From: Gorsachius magnificus
Lineage: Eukaryota; Chordata; Aves; Pelecaniformes; Ardeidae
DNA length: 64,000 bases
Assembly: GCA_034008185.1 (NCBI GenBank)
Contig: CM067083.1
Coordinates: forward strand, 372,001 to 436,000
Direction: 5' to 3'
This document shows, piece after piece, positions 10,428 to 21,360 of this stretch. The position numbers were made by a program, and so were the translations under genes. Within the stretch, counting starts at the first letter, position 1, and every line of letters begins with the position of its first letter. A model generated the notes under the pieces. The model was not told where the DNA came from. It saw nothing but the letters and a program-made list of their open reading frames with translations, and ran no database searches.

Positions 10428-12362
10428 GTATGTATAATCCAAGTTTTAAAGTTTGTATGGGGGGTGTTAGTTTGATGGGACGGTAGTGTGGTTCTTAGCC
10501 AGAGTGCTTAGATAAGATGCCCAAGTCAGTGACTCACAGGAGTGTGGTGTGGCTGGTTACCCTGGGCTGAGTTACTTGGAGGAGTTTGACTTCTCTCCAT
10601 GGCTGCTTTTTTGCCTTTATGTGTTGCGTACGTAAGTCCTTTGTTTATGTTCTGTAGGGGCTTTTCTGAGATGCAGAGTTAGAAAGCAAATGTTTCAAAC
10701 TCCTTTAAAATCATCTATAGATCCAGACTGTACCTAAATTAAAAATAAAATCAAGGAAAATATGTTCAGGGGGGTGGAGTTAAAGCCTGGAAAACAGCAG
10801 GATTAAGGAAATCCATAGTACTTACCTGTAGCCTAAACAGTGTCACTGAAGGCTTATGTTTAGGGCAAAGCTAATGTGTGGTGAATAAGGACGTGAATTT
10901 ACAGTGCAGTAGCTGTTCGATGCTAACGCCCTGCATGACCAATCTTTACCTGAGGTAACAAAGTCCACTGTCTGAGACATTCTTAATGCACGCTGCAGCA
11001 CATTGTAAATTCACATTACGAGTTACTGCATGGGAGCATCCTGTCGAGACAGGTCCTCATGGCCAGAGATACAGACTTGGCCCTAAATACCAGCATGTTC
11101 AAAAATGCTGCTTACACCAGAGAAAGTTCCCAGAGAAAGCGAACACAGAAAACATTTCAAATCTGTAAGTAATTTATCTGTCCAACGATGCACCGGTCAT
11201 TCCTTGAAACAAAATGTCACCAGGCATAGTAAGAAAAGTTAATCACATAGTGTGCTTAAAGAGAAGGAAAAGAGTGAGATTCAAATAATGTCTTTCTACT
11301 GAAAAGATGCCATAGAATAATCAGCCAGAGCAAACCAATTAAACATCTTCCAGATCTGTGCCACTTGGGAGTCTCTCAGCACATACCATGCCGCATGAAG
11401 CGTCTTTTTGATTTGTCAGAGTTCTCCAATGCCCCTATGTGCAGTGAGATTCTCTTAAAATATGTATTCAATAAAAAGGGATGGGAGAGGCTGTGGTGGA
11501 AGGGAGTGCTTGAACAGTTTGAATGGATAAAGTTATTTGTGGCGTGCAGTTTTATCTCCAGAGGATTCTCTCTTTCATCTCAGACCATTTAAGGGGGATT
11601 CCTCTGCACCTCTGCAGCCTTGACAACACTGGTCTCTGAACAGTTACGCTGACTGCCAATATAGTGTGTCTTTTATGCAGATGCACCCTGTAATGCTTGC
11701 ACACCAGCAGTGCCAAATTCGGGACGAGATGGACACCACTGCACATACAGACTCACATTCATCAGTCTCCTTTTCATGCAGTGCAAAGTCAATCTATGCA
11801 TGCACACTGGCTGTTTGTTCAGGATTTTAGGACATGCTGCTCCAGCTGATGGTCTCACTTGGCTGCAAAGATGCAAGAGATCCCAGACAGGCATACATTG
11901 TCCTAAAATTTCACTACAGAAGAATAGTAAGGTAGAAAAAAGGACCTTTTAAGGGAAAATGTTAGCCCTAAATGTGTGGGCATAGCGATAATGTTCCCAC
12001 TAGGCAGCTGGACTAGGTGATCGTTGTAGGTCCCTTCCAACTGAAATATTCTCTTCTGCTGAGGAAGAAAAGAGGGAGGGTTGGGAAAAAAGGACCATTA
12101 GGGAGTACCAGGATATTAACTAGTGAGTGTTTACTATGGGAGAGAAAAGCCCCATTTCTGTGTGCCAGCTTAATGTTGAGCTCATCAGTTCCTTTGTGCT
12201 CCCCAGGCATCAAGCCATCTAGGTAGAGCAATACTTGGAGTTACGTACATTGTAAACACCGCATTCAGTTTGGTTTCTTTCTGTCCCCTCTAGTCAGAAG
12301 CTTTTGTGTAAAGCTTACATTGACATCACCAAGAGCCTTTATTGTCTGCAAATCTTTTTCAG
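10428..12362 (+). other. CFAP61 intron, 1.9 kb
   Basis: The intron runs from gtatgt to atctttttcag. It contains a CR1 3' end near 11995-12060. The remainder is unique sequence; short open frames at 11365-11592 and 11710-11952 match nothing known. Confidence 0.85.
11995..12060 (+). mobile_element. CR1 LINE, short 3' end
   Basis: The stretch ggcagctggactaggtgatc followed by gttgtaggtcccttccaact and gaaatattct is the typical last 60 bases of a bird CR1, here with the variant tail that normally runs into (ATTCT)n. Only the 3' end is present. It is a different subfamily from the copy at 925-1022, whose tail reads cctccag-tggtcccttccaacc. Confidence 0.85.
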
Positions 12363-12502
12363 GACAAAGACTTCTGTGTCATCCTTGTGCCACATCATGT
12401 ACCAGAGTTCCACCTGATCCAGAGTTTTGTTCGAGTTGTCCCTTTCTGTACATCCAGGCTTGATCATGAGCTTTATGTCTTCCACCGTGCGGGATTGCTC
12501 AA
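12363..12502 (+). CDS. CFAP61: CFAP61 exon d
   Basis: This 140-nt exon starts in phase 0 after tttttcag and ends in phase 2 at tcaa|gtgagt. It encodes 46 residues, DKDFCVILVPHHVPEFHLIQ to HELYVFHRAGLL, matching human DKNFCVISLPHLTPEFFLIQ and DLYVFHRAGLLK. The alternation of hydrophobic strand (FCVILVP) and helix (EFHLIQSFVRVVPF) fits an alpha/beta, acetyltransferase-like fold, as does the similar ILVPSYM region known earlier in the protein. The split codon AA|G gives Lys. Confidence 0.97.
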
Positions 12503-15500
12503 GTGAGTCATGTGCCTCGTGACAACAAATGACGTGCTCTGAGCTATTGATTCAGAATGTACTTCCATCATCCAACCTAGCACCAGATGGGTATTACCTT
12601 GCTATCTCAGACCAAGCTGGTATTCTGCCCGGTACGGCACAACATCTTGCCAAAACGGTAGCTTGAGTCCCCAAAACAGTATGGTTAAATAGCACAGGAC
12701 TGTGCCAGGAGCAATGAGGAGCAGAGCTAAATAACTTGGTCTTTAGCAGCATTACTGCAGCTGTCTTGCTTCCTGTTCTGGAGTGAATCCTAAGCCTACT
12801 CCTAGCCTACTGTATCTCCACACAGCGCTGTACTAGACAGTGTGGAAACAGCCTTTTCTTTTCAGTGAAATAAAGTAGTTAGTGACATGGGTTTTAATGA
12901 AGCAAAAAATTATGTAATTAAAAATGTAAAAGCAAGCAGTCTTCTGACTGCCAGCATTTATATGTAGTTTCTTTGAAGTAAAAACAAAAAGTGCGATGAG
13001 AAGATTAATTTAAAATTTGTATATATAGTACTAACTTAACGAAGCTGAACATTGGTACGGACAAGTGGCTGCTTCGTGTTACCTCCCTGTGGACCAAGGC
13101 CAATAGAGAAATGTGGTGCAGAGTTTGGCCCTTTGGGCTTAGGTCAGGTTGCATAATGTTGGTACTTGAAAGCCTGGTGTAGATTTAATTCTTCAAAACA
13201 TGGTATAGCTCTCTTAAGAGAAATTTCTGCAACATACAAAGCATAGCAGTAACCTCATTGTTGAGTATCTATTTTATATCATTTCTCTCATTTTTTGTGT
13301 TGAATCATGTATTTCCTAGCCTTTAATTTCTGTGATACTTTGAATGCTTCTGTAGTCTGAAATACTGGTGAATTGGTACACAAACCCTTTCTTGCTATGA
13401 CTTCTGTTACGTGGTATGAGTTTTCCAGTGCTTTGTTTGTATGACAAGCCTATACTGGCCCAAACACCAAGGTTCAACTGTGGCACAGTTAGAGATTCTT
13501 TTTTTTTTTTTTTCTGTCTTAATGTAGCTAAATACTGTGTGGTTTCAGAGAAATACTTCTGCTTTAATTGCATACTTAATCACCTTTGATGGTATACAAA
13601 TAGCTCATGCAGGAACTGGCCAGCTACTCTTGGACCCATGCAGGAGCTTTTTACCGTGGGATGAAATGGGGCTTCTGTGTACTGTATAAGAATCCAGATG
13701 GCTGGGGAGAAAGCCACTGGAGTAATTCCTGTTAATCTCAGTCACAGCTGTTCAGTAATCCACCAGCAGGATTGGTAGTCATGCATCCTCTTGCGATTTT
13801 GGTCAGAGTTAAACTTGTTATCAAGGTTTTTTAAAAAACCCCTTACAGTTCTGATTAAATTGTGCATATTCCAAATGATACCAGCCCTTTCATGACAACA
13901 GAATAAGGTTGTTAGTAGCATTTTCCAGGCCTCCCCCCTGCCCGCAGCTGTGCAGGGAAGTAAGAAAAAATGGCCTTTCATTGAGGTTCAGGATCAGAAA
14001 AGCTATGGAAGAAACCAGGTGAAGCTTTTGGAAAGTTTCTGAAGAACAAAAACTCGGTGCACAACAGCAGATACTCTCTTAGATAAAACCGAAATACGCA
14101 AAAGTAAAAGATCAATATATTGTACTTGCACGAAGGGCTTTCGAAAGGCATGCGAGTGAAAGGGAAGTCGCAGAAAATGGATTAAAAGAAAAACAGGGGT
14201 AAGAAGATGGGAATATGAAGACATGAAAGGGCAAAATCAGAAGAGGTGCAGGCACAAAATGAGATACTGATTAGTAAAGGTTGTAAAAGGAATAAGAAAA
14301 AGTGTTAAGTACACAAAAAGCAAGAGTGCAGCAAATGGAAGTATAGGTCTGCTACTTAACAGTGAAGGAGAAAAAATAACAGCTGACAAGGCATAGGCTG
14401 AAATGCTTAATGGATACTTTCCCTCAATTTTCACTAAAAAGCATAATAATAATGATAGCATCCTGGTCTCTGAGCAGTCAAAAGGAATTGGGCATCTAGA
14501 ATGAGTTAATTCATTACTGGAAGAGAGATGAGCACAGTCCTTGGATACTCCTTCCTACTATTTCATACTTACAGTGGATCTGCTGGCTTTGTTTATTTTT
14601 TTTTTAAACTGTTTCCATTTTTTGCATGTTCTGTTTTCCTCATATTAAAAATGTTGTTCATTATTGGCACAAGTGCTTTCTCTTGGACATGGGTGGAGAG
14701 AAAAACTGCTGTGCTGGGCTCAGTGGAGTGGCAGGAAGATAGCACACCCATGGGTTGCAGCGGAACCATATTGCTGGTCTTGCTGACCATCATCTTCATC
14801 ACTTGTTTGATCTTGTAATTAACTGTCTGTGGAAATGTGGAAACTAAGCTGATGCTCACTTATTTCAGGATTAATTTATAATTTAGTAATCAAATGTATG
14901 GTTTTGAGCACTCAGTCAAGTTGGAAATGATCCACGAGATTGAGCTGTGAAATTTCCCATCATATATCAGCTATTGGTAGGTTTGGTTTCTTAAGGTACT
15001 GGTGCTATTCATTAAAACTACGTTCCACAAAATCAGTCTCAATGTGACTGTGGCCTAGGGTGCAGAATAGCACGTACAAGTTTAAATTGAAAACAAGAAC
15101 AACAGGAATGGAAATTACACTACATGAACTGCAAGTTTTTTGACTGTGGATGAAAGAATGTAATTCTTGGAAATTAGTGTTGTAATCCTCAAACCGCATG
15201 CTCTAAGTTTTGTATGAGCCTTGTTTGACCAGGAAGGGTTGATGCCTTTAACAGGCAACGTGAGAGGGTTTGTCAGCTGCTGTAGACTGCTGCTGTGAAG
15301 TCAATTTTTTTTTCATAATTAATGGGTGGGAAGATGTTTTATAATGGAGTGTGTAAACTAGGTAAGTGCCAGGATATTCCTGTCTGCAGCAAACACGTTG
15401 CTGGTTGTGTATGTTGCACAGACAGTTCTATAGAATGGTGCCGTTGTGCGATTACTAACTGGTGATCTTATGTTTATCAAAGGCATTTCATTCATCTAAG

Positions 15501-16079
15501 TTTATCCTTGTGTATTACTATTGGAAGAACCGAGGCCCAACGCAGATGTTAGTAATTTGTTCTTGTTGGAGAAACTGATGTTACTGCCTTTCTTTTTTAC
15601 CATATCCAAGGATGATAGTTGGCTCTATTTGTTTTACTTTTTCTCTCTCTCCTTTTTGCTTAATCTTTCTCTGTTTCTTTTCTTCTTTCCCATGTGTGTC
15701 AGTGTGCAGTTATGGATTCTACTTTTGCTTTAAAAGATTCTTTGCCTCCTTTCCCTGCTGGCTCTCGTTCACATGAGAATTAGGTGATATCTGTGGTCAT
15801 AGCTAGTCTTTGCTCTGTGGGATTGGGCTGTAGGTGCATAAAGGAGCAGTTAAAGCAGCATTCTTGACTTGTCTTAAGTAAATGGGTGATCTTTTATGTA
15901 ATTGTGCAGTAAGTTAATATATGCATTTGGAACAATAGTCATATAGCTATCAATTTTGACTTCTGAAAGCCTGTCCAGTGCCTGTGGAAGGCACATTGTC
16001 TTAAGCATGGGAACTGTCGTCTTTAATTTGTCACAGAGTGAACTTTTATGCTTTTTTTCCTCTTTTTTTTTTTTTATAG
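12503..16079 (+). other. CFAP61 intron, 3.6 kb, old LINE relic
   Basis: The intron runs from gtgagt to a long T tract ending in tatag. It holds a decayed CR1-type ORF2 segment near 14020-14530 and a T tract at about 13499-13513. An open frame at 14528-14818 just after the relic is hydrophobic but not recognisable. The rest shows nothing. Confidence 0.85.
14020..14530 (+). mobile_element. Decayed CR1/L3-type LINE, ORF2 linker region
   Basis: Frame-shifted and stop-broken translation still shows the order typical of the stretch between endonuclease and reverse transcriptase in CR1-like ORF2: a Lys/Arg-rich region with WEYEDMKG, then IGLLLNSEGEKITADKA, AEMLNGYFPSIFTKK. The usual family pattern there is PLLN-G-LVT-D--KAEVLN-FFASVFT. 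The DNA is A-rich on this strand, as LINE sense strands are. Stops and shifts show it is long dead. Boundaries are approximate, and the assignment to CR1 rather than a related L3 or L2 family is inferred. Confidence 0.6.
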
Positions 16080-16206
16080 GTCATTTAATGTAAGAAGGGC
16101 AACAACCCATGATCTACGTGGTGTCAAAATGCTCATTAACACCCTTAGCTTGAATGAAAGTATATTGAATGACTTAAAGATATTTACTCTGGCTCGCAGG
16201 GACCCA
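16080..16206 (+). CDS. CFAP61: CFAP61 exon e (GNAT-like start)
   Basis: This 127-nt exon enters in phase 2 after ttttatag and leaves in phase 0 at cca|gtgagt. It encodes SFNVRRATTHDLRGVKMLIN, then TLSLNESILNDLKIF and TLARRDP. Human has SINIRFATLLDTPGVENLV, then STLMLNKSILEDLDRYNKARKDP. The opening pattern (strand with VRRAT, then HDLRGVKMLI helix) is how many GNAT acetyltransferase domains start. The very long T tract before the acceptor is a strong polypyrimidine tract. Confidence 0.97.
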
Positions 16207-17022
16207 GTGAGTATGCATTGCAAATATACTTAGAGTGGGTAAATACTGGTAAAAACATCCAGAATTTATGACGTTACTCTAAACCAGTATACTATGTGCA
16301 TATATAGTGTATAGGTACTTAAGTCAGTACCAGCAGTCGGTATAGGCTGCATTCAGCCTGACTGGATGGTTGATCTGACCTATGGCCTATACCAACTACC
16401 CTCCTCTTTGGAGACTCCTCACATGTAGGGACAGAAGCAGCTGGGTGCATTTTTTGGCCACCCACAGCCTGATTTGCACTCTTTCTTTTTCCTGCATGCA
16501 CATCTGGTTGTGTGATGAACGTGAACTTGTGTTTTGTCGCATGATGGGGGTGTCTTTCTCCCTCCCATAGTGTGGCTGGACATATGCCCATCAGACAGTG
16601 GGGAACATCTGCATTTTTATTGTGTGATGGAAAATGCTGCACAGACAAAAACCCAAGCTCTGTTATTACCAATCATACAGCCATAGGGAAATCAATTTTA
16701 TGCAACTGTTTTAATATTCTTTCCTAAGATCAGAACTTAACCAGGACTAAATTAGCGGCTGATCTTCTAGCACTCCTGTAGCAGCTAGATCCTAACTGAA
16801 ACTTTAGTTCAGTAAAGCTCTGCATGGTCGAGAGTCCAGCCATATGCACTGTTTAAACATTACACCTTGAGTTAAGGAAGAGTGGTTAATTGGGGTAACA
16901 TGTAGAATGTGTACAGGGAGGAAAGTATTTTAACTGTGATCAAGTGGTGCAATACAGTGATAATTCAAAGGAAAGATTACTAGTGACAGAGGAAACATGC
17001 ATGTGTTGCTTTTGCCTTGCAG
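16207..17022 (+). other. CFAP61 intron, 0.8 kb
   Basis: This short intron runs from gtgagt to tttgccttgcag. It contains a 9-bp inverted repeat (ggtataggc at 16339-16347, gcctatacc at 16385-16393) that could form an imperfect hairpin. No gene or repeat family is recognised. Confidence 0.85.
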
Positions 17023-17100
17023 GATGGGACCCCAGTGCAAGCTTTCGTAGCCGAAGTTTTGGATCAAATAGTTGGCGTTTCTGTTATTAGAGATGAAATG
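17023..17100 (+). CDS. CFAP61: CFAP61 exon f (GNAT-like central strand)
   Basis: This 78-nt, 26-codon exon has phase 0 on both sides, between ccttgcag and atg|gtaaat. It encodes DGTPVQAFVAEVLDQIVGVS then VIRDEM. Human has DGTLLQAFVAEVAEQIVGIAVIRNEM. The strand-turn-strand AFVAEVLDQIVGVSVIR is the classic central GNAT hairpin, in which the protein normally presents its acetyl-CoA-facing strand. The donor ATG|gtaaat is a weak match. Skipping would remove exactly 26 residues without a frameshift. Confidence 0.97.
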
Positions 17101-18292
17101 GTAAATTCCATTTCTGTGTTGCATGAAAACTGTAACACTCAGCCCTCAGCACTAATGGCTGCATCTCATGCTTGCCACTATATGTGCACCTAGTAGAAAA
17201 TACATGTGATAGATACTGCTTCTATACACTTTCTTTTTCACTTTATGGACTATGTAGACTATTAATTCCCTTCTCATAGATGATTGACACACAGATAAAA
17301 AAAAAATCATGTTGTTATTTGCAAGAAGCTGCTGATGCGTTCTGAAAGTATGCCTCCTCCATCCTTTCTGGTTCTTTAGCACAAAGCAGTTCTGCCTCTC
17401 AATAGGTTTGTAATCGCTTATTTTGCCCCTCGTTTCCAAAGTCAATAAGCAGTTTTGCCATGCATCCTGCAAAGAGTAGCAGTTTTCCGTCTAGGTTTGC
17501 TTTCCTAACTTTTTTCCCTAGTGGTAGCTTCTGAGTGATTATGAATCACACACTTAACTTCAAAACAGATAGAAAGCTTATGCTCTAATGGAGTATAAAA
17601 AAAAGGATAATGTTGCACATTGTTCTTGAAAAGTAAACGTTCTCTAAGGCTTTCTTCTGTGGCATTCTGCTGTTCCTGAAAAGGTAAATTTTAGTGTTCG
17701 ACAGCTGTAACGCTCAGTTTTTAAAATCAAGAGTAGACGCTCCTATTTTCAAAACCAGCTCTTAATTAGAGCATTGGCATAAGAGGATATAGAAATTTCT
17801 CTTGAGTGTATAAATGTGCAAAAATCTCAGCTTATCACTTCAATGGGAAAGACTTGTTGGAGGGTATTTCTTACGCAGCTCTACTTGGGAGAATTCCCCT
17901 TTTCCAGTTTAAGTTTGGGAGACAACAGGCTAGGCTTCTGTCTTGAACTCAGCAAAACAGATTTTTTTTTTGATTTTTTTTTTTTTTTTTTTTCCCCCCC
18001 TCCATGAATGTCTATTAACCTGTAGCAGACATTGTTGTGAAAGGGTCAAATATGTGTTTCCTGTAAATAAAGGTGGGCAAGCTGCAAGAATAGATTTTTG
18101 ATAGAATGAAAAGATTGACGAGAAAAAATATGTGCAGTTGGTGTGCTTTAATTGAGAATAACTCTCAAAGGTGCTTAATTTCAGTGTCAAATTTAGTTCC
18201 TTAACTGATAGAAAGCAACTCATTGGCACTTGCTAAGATACTGTAAATGTAGCTGTTCCACCACCGCTGAATTCCACATTCTTATTTTCCAG
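17101..18292 (+). other. CFAP61 intron, 1.2 kb
   Basis: The intron runs from gtaaat to ttattttccag. It contains a long T tract ending in C7 at 17962-18001. Nothing else is recognised. Confidence 0.85.
17962..18001. repeat. T-rich mononucleotide tract ending in C7
   Basis: The sequence reads T10, ga, a long T run and then seven C bases. It is prone to slippage and sequencing error. It may be the reverse-strand A tail of an old retroposed fragment, but no body is recognisable. Confidence 0.9.
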
Positions 18293-18499
18293 GATATTGA
18301 GTATATTCGATCGCATTACAACATTGAAGATTTTATTCATTTTAATTACCACCAGCAAGAGGAACATGGACATCTTTACCACTTTGTCTTAAATCCTATA
18401 TTTCGTCACTATACAAAACACTTTCTAAAGGAGATTCTTCGCTTGGCCCACAAGTCTTCTCTTTACTATCCTATTTATCCTCAGTACATGGAAGGCAAG
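18293..18499 (+). CDS. CFAP61: CFAP61 exon g (GNAT-like, degenerate CoA loop)
   Basis: This 207-nt, 69-codon exon has phase 0 at both ends, between ttttccag and aag|gtaagg. It encodes DIEYIRSHYNIEDFIHF, then HQQEEHGHLYHFVLNPIFRH, YTKHFLKEILRLAHK and SSLYYPIYPQYMEGK. Human is nearly the same (DIEYIRSHYNIEDFIYF, EEHGHMHHFALNPIFRHYTK). In GNAT enzymes the strand plus loop at HFVLNPIFRHYTKHFLKEIL would carry the acetyl-CoA pyrophosphate loop (Q/R-x-x-G-x-G/A). Here it reads R-H-Y-T-K-H and lacks the glycines, so catalysis looks unlikely. This is the most conserved exon in the window. Confidence 0.98.
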
Positions 18500-21225
18500 G
18501 TAAGGAGAAAGTTATTTGTATTTTTTATATAAAATGTTGTCACCTTTGCTCACTTTTTCTCTTTGCTTCTGTGAATAACTGTAAACAGGAATTTTCTTAG
18601 TAACCTGCAGCAAATTGTACTTTCTTTTCTTCTTCCATGATCGAATCTGCACTCATGGACATAGCTGTGGCATGGTAGGGTTAGTCCGTAGTGCACTCAG
18701 TAGTGCACGTGAGTCCAGACTTACCTGGTATCTTCGGGAAGTGTGTGGAGGAGCTGAAATTTGAAGTCTACTTGGCCTTGGCTCTTCACCTAGTCTGTGA
18801 AGAGAGAGAAGTCTTCCTAGGGGGTGGCTGCTCCTGAGCTGAGTCACTCTTTGCAAATGAGTGTTTCTCAATTGAATTTAGTGAATCCTAGGGCAGCTGT
18901 TCTCTAAATGTAGTTATATGTCTTAAACACATTAGTATGTTGCCCTGGGAGCAGCACAGTAGAGGAATAATTTGTTTGCTACCTCCTCACTTGTTTCTGG
19001 GAGAAGTATATCTGCTGCTTACCCACATAAGTTCATGCATTGCTGTTGCCTTGTGTGTTGTGTCAGCCCCCTCCATAAATGTGCTGTAGTTCTCATAGAC
19101 AGGTTTCTGCCCTCTCCTGTCCCTTCCCGACAGATCGGTTCTAGGATGAAGTAGCGTGCATCCAGCATTGCCGCTCCTGCCTACGTAGGACCATGTGTCT
19201 GAGTTGTAAGCTGTAGTTTGGGTCTGACTTTGTTTCTTGCCCCTGTGTTGGATATATAGGTGAAGAAACAAGAAACTCACAGCTCATCAGCTGAGGAAAC
19301 CAACATAATAGTTTTTATTTAATTGCTTTTAACATGCTCATACACTCAGTATATTTTTGTCACTTGCAAATCAGTTACCAATCAGGTTTTAAAAGCACAC
19401 ATAGTATCTTTGTATTTAACAATGATTTGTATTTCCTGTCATCGTTTAATAATGGAACCTGATCAAGTTGTACTATCCACATACCACCACTCAGCTGCAT
19501 ATTGAACTTCGAGAGGTACCAGTATTTGTTTAGATTCAGGACGAAGTGCAGGGCAGGGAAGAAAAAAGGAATGATGTGACTGGGCATAACATAGCATGAG
19601 TAAATGCAAGGGGACAATATTAAAACACATCCAGGTGGTTTATAAGAACTCTTCAAAAGAGATTTAGGCACTCTAGACTGTATTTCATCAAAAGTCAGTG
19701 GGACCTAGGCACCTCATTGTCATTGAAAATGTGACTTGTGTTTCTGCAAGTGCCAGAGGAGAACTGTAAAGACCTAATGCTGTGTGAGAGAATCCATTTC
19801 TGAGAAGAATGTAATTTGTGGAAGCAAACTAAAAGATTCTTCCAAAAATACTCATGTATGTGTCTTGTCATCAGTCTCATGTCAGCAAAGGGAACACTTT
19901 CAAAACTTTCAAAACAAAGGTAAAACTTTCAAACATGTCAACTCTTTGGTGTGTAGCCATCTAAAGCTGTGATCTGGCCCAGCCTAATCACCCAGGCTCC
20001 TGCCAGCACTGATGGAGAAAGCATGGGGCATCCAGAGGGCAGTTCATCCATCGGTCATAACTGCTTACCTTAGGACGGAAAGAATTGCGCTCTGGAGATG
20101 CTCATCTCTCTGACTCTGGGGGGCGTCTGCATGGCTAGCTAAAGTAGGCACCTAGCTTTTAGGTGGTGACTGAGGTGAATTCTGTCCTCAGTCGCAGGCT
20201 TTTTTGAAATCGCCACCGTTTGTAACGTGGGAGTTTTGACAAGTCTGACTTAGGTACATTTTCAGAAGGATGTTTTTTCCTGCTTCTCCAGGGTGTACTT
20301 TTATGGAGTTTTATTAAGTGTTCTCTTGAGGAACCAATGTCCTTGCGTAGCATTAGGTTCTCAGATTCTTGAGGCACTTACAAAAACGCGGTTTAATGGC
20401 AGTGGATGGAAGAGAAAAGGTAAATCTTACTAATGATTCCAGTTTGATCTATTTCCAGGCTGCAGAGTTCCTTTAAGTTACTTAAGCTAATCATTGCTCT
20501 CTTAATAAGTGGTAAATGTGGTATTTTACTCAGTTTTCAACATAGTAATGTCAATTTTTTTCAATATTTGTGGATAGACTGGTACTCCAGTGTAATTTAC
20601 TTTGCATTAATGTTCATTCTCTATTTCCTGTAATTATTTTTTTTTTCTTCTATGTCATAAGTTACGACAGAGCCAGTCATGCTGTAATAAATGGAATCCA
20701 GCTACTTCTAATGATCCATGCTGTTCACATTAGCATTAGGGGGTTTGTTCACTTCAAGTTTATGCTAGTTTATTAACATTTATCACTAGGATGAAATTGA
20801 CATTTTAGTCGGTATAGAATTTCTATATAAATTCACAACCATTCTTTGCCAAACAAGCAAAGGTTAGCAGTAAGCAGATAACATGGCTTAATGAGGTCAA
20901 ATCAAGCTGATTCATGATCACTATGGAGAAAAATATCCTCCTGGGGAAAATACTTGTGCTGAAAAATCCCATAAACCAAACCACTTGTTTATCTGTCATT
21001 CCCACAGAGATAGTAATGTAATTACTCTCATAATTATCTTCATTAGTGTCAGGAATTATCTGCAATTCATTCCTCTGCTCTGAGTATGTTTGTTTATTTG
21101 CTGATTTTTCTCTCAGATTTAGCCAACAGAGCTAAGAATTTTGTATTTGCAAAGCCATACAACAGACATCTGTGATGCACTGTTCTGACATTCTCTCTGC
21201 TGAAATATAGATCGCTGTCTTTCAG
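18500..21225 (+). other. CFAP61 intron, 2.7 kb
   Basis: The intron runs from gtaagg to gctgtctttcag. No repeat family or gene is recognised. A few short direct repeats occur (actttcaaaac, three imperfect copies near 19898-19932). Confidence 0.85.
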
Positions 21226-21360
21226 TTTCAGAATCCCCGTGCCCATTCCCTGACATCTGCCCTTCATTACATGGTTCCCGTGCGGCCGAGACGACAGATT
21301 GTCTATCCTCTGGAAGAGCTTGGCATAAACGCTCCATCAGAGCAGGTCTCCAAGGATCAG
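21226..21360 (+). CDS. CFAP61: CFAP61 exon h (link to oxidoreductase-like part)
   Basis: This 135-nt, 45-codon exon has phase 0 on both sides. It encodes FQNPRAHSLTSALHYMVPVR, then PRRQIVYPLEELGINAPSEQ and VSKDQ. Human has FQNPYAHSLTSALHYLVPVR and PRRQIVYPLEKLGINAPS, so identity is high. The start at 21226 is chosen because FQN directly follows Lys in human; a second AG six bases later (21230-21231) would delete Phe-Gln in frame. The donor is cag|gtgggt. The basic VRPRRQIVYPLE strand is the passage from the GNAT-like part to the Rossmann part. Confidence 0.98.

Noticed and set aside
14528..14818. Hydrophobic 96-codon open frame after the LINE relic
   Set aside because: Its Phe- and Leu-rich start comes from a T-rich tract, no homolog is recognised and no splice context supports it.
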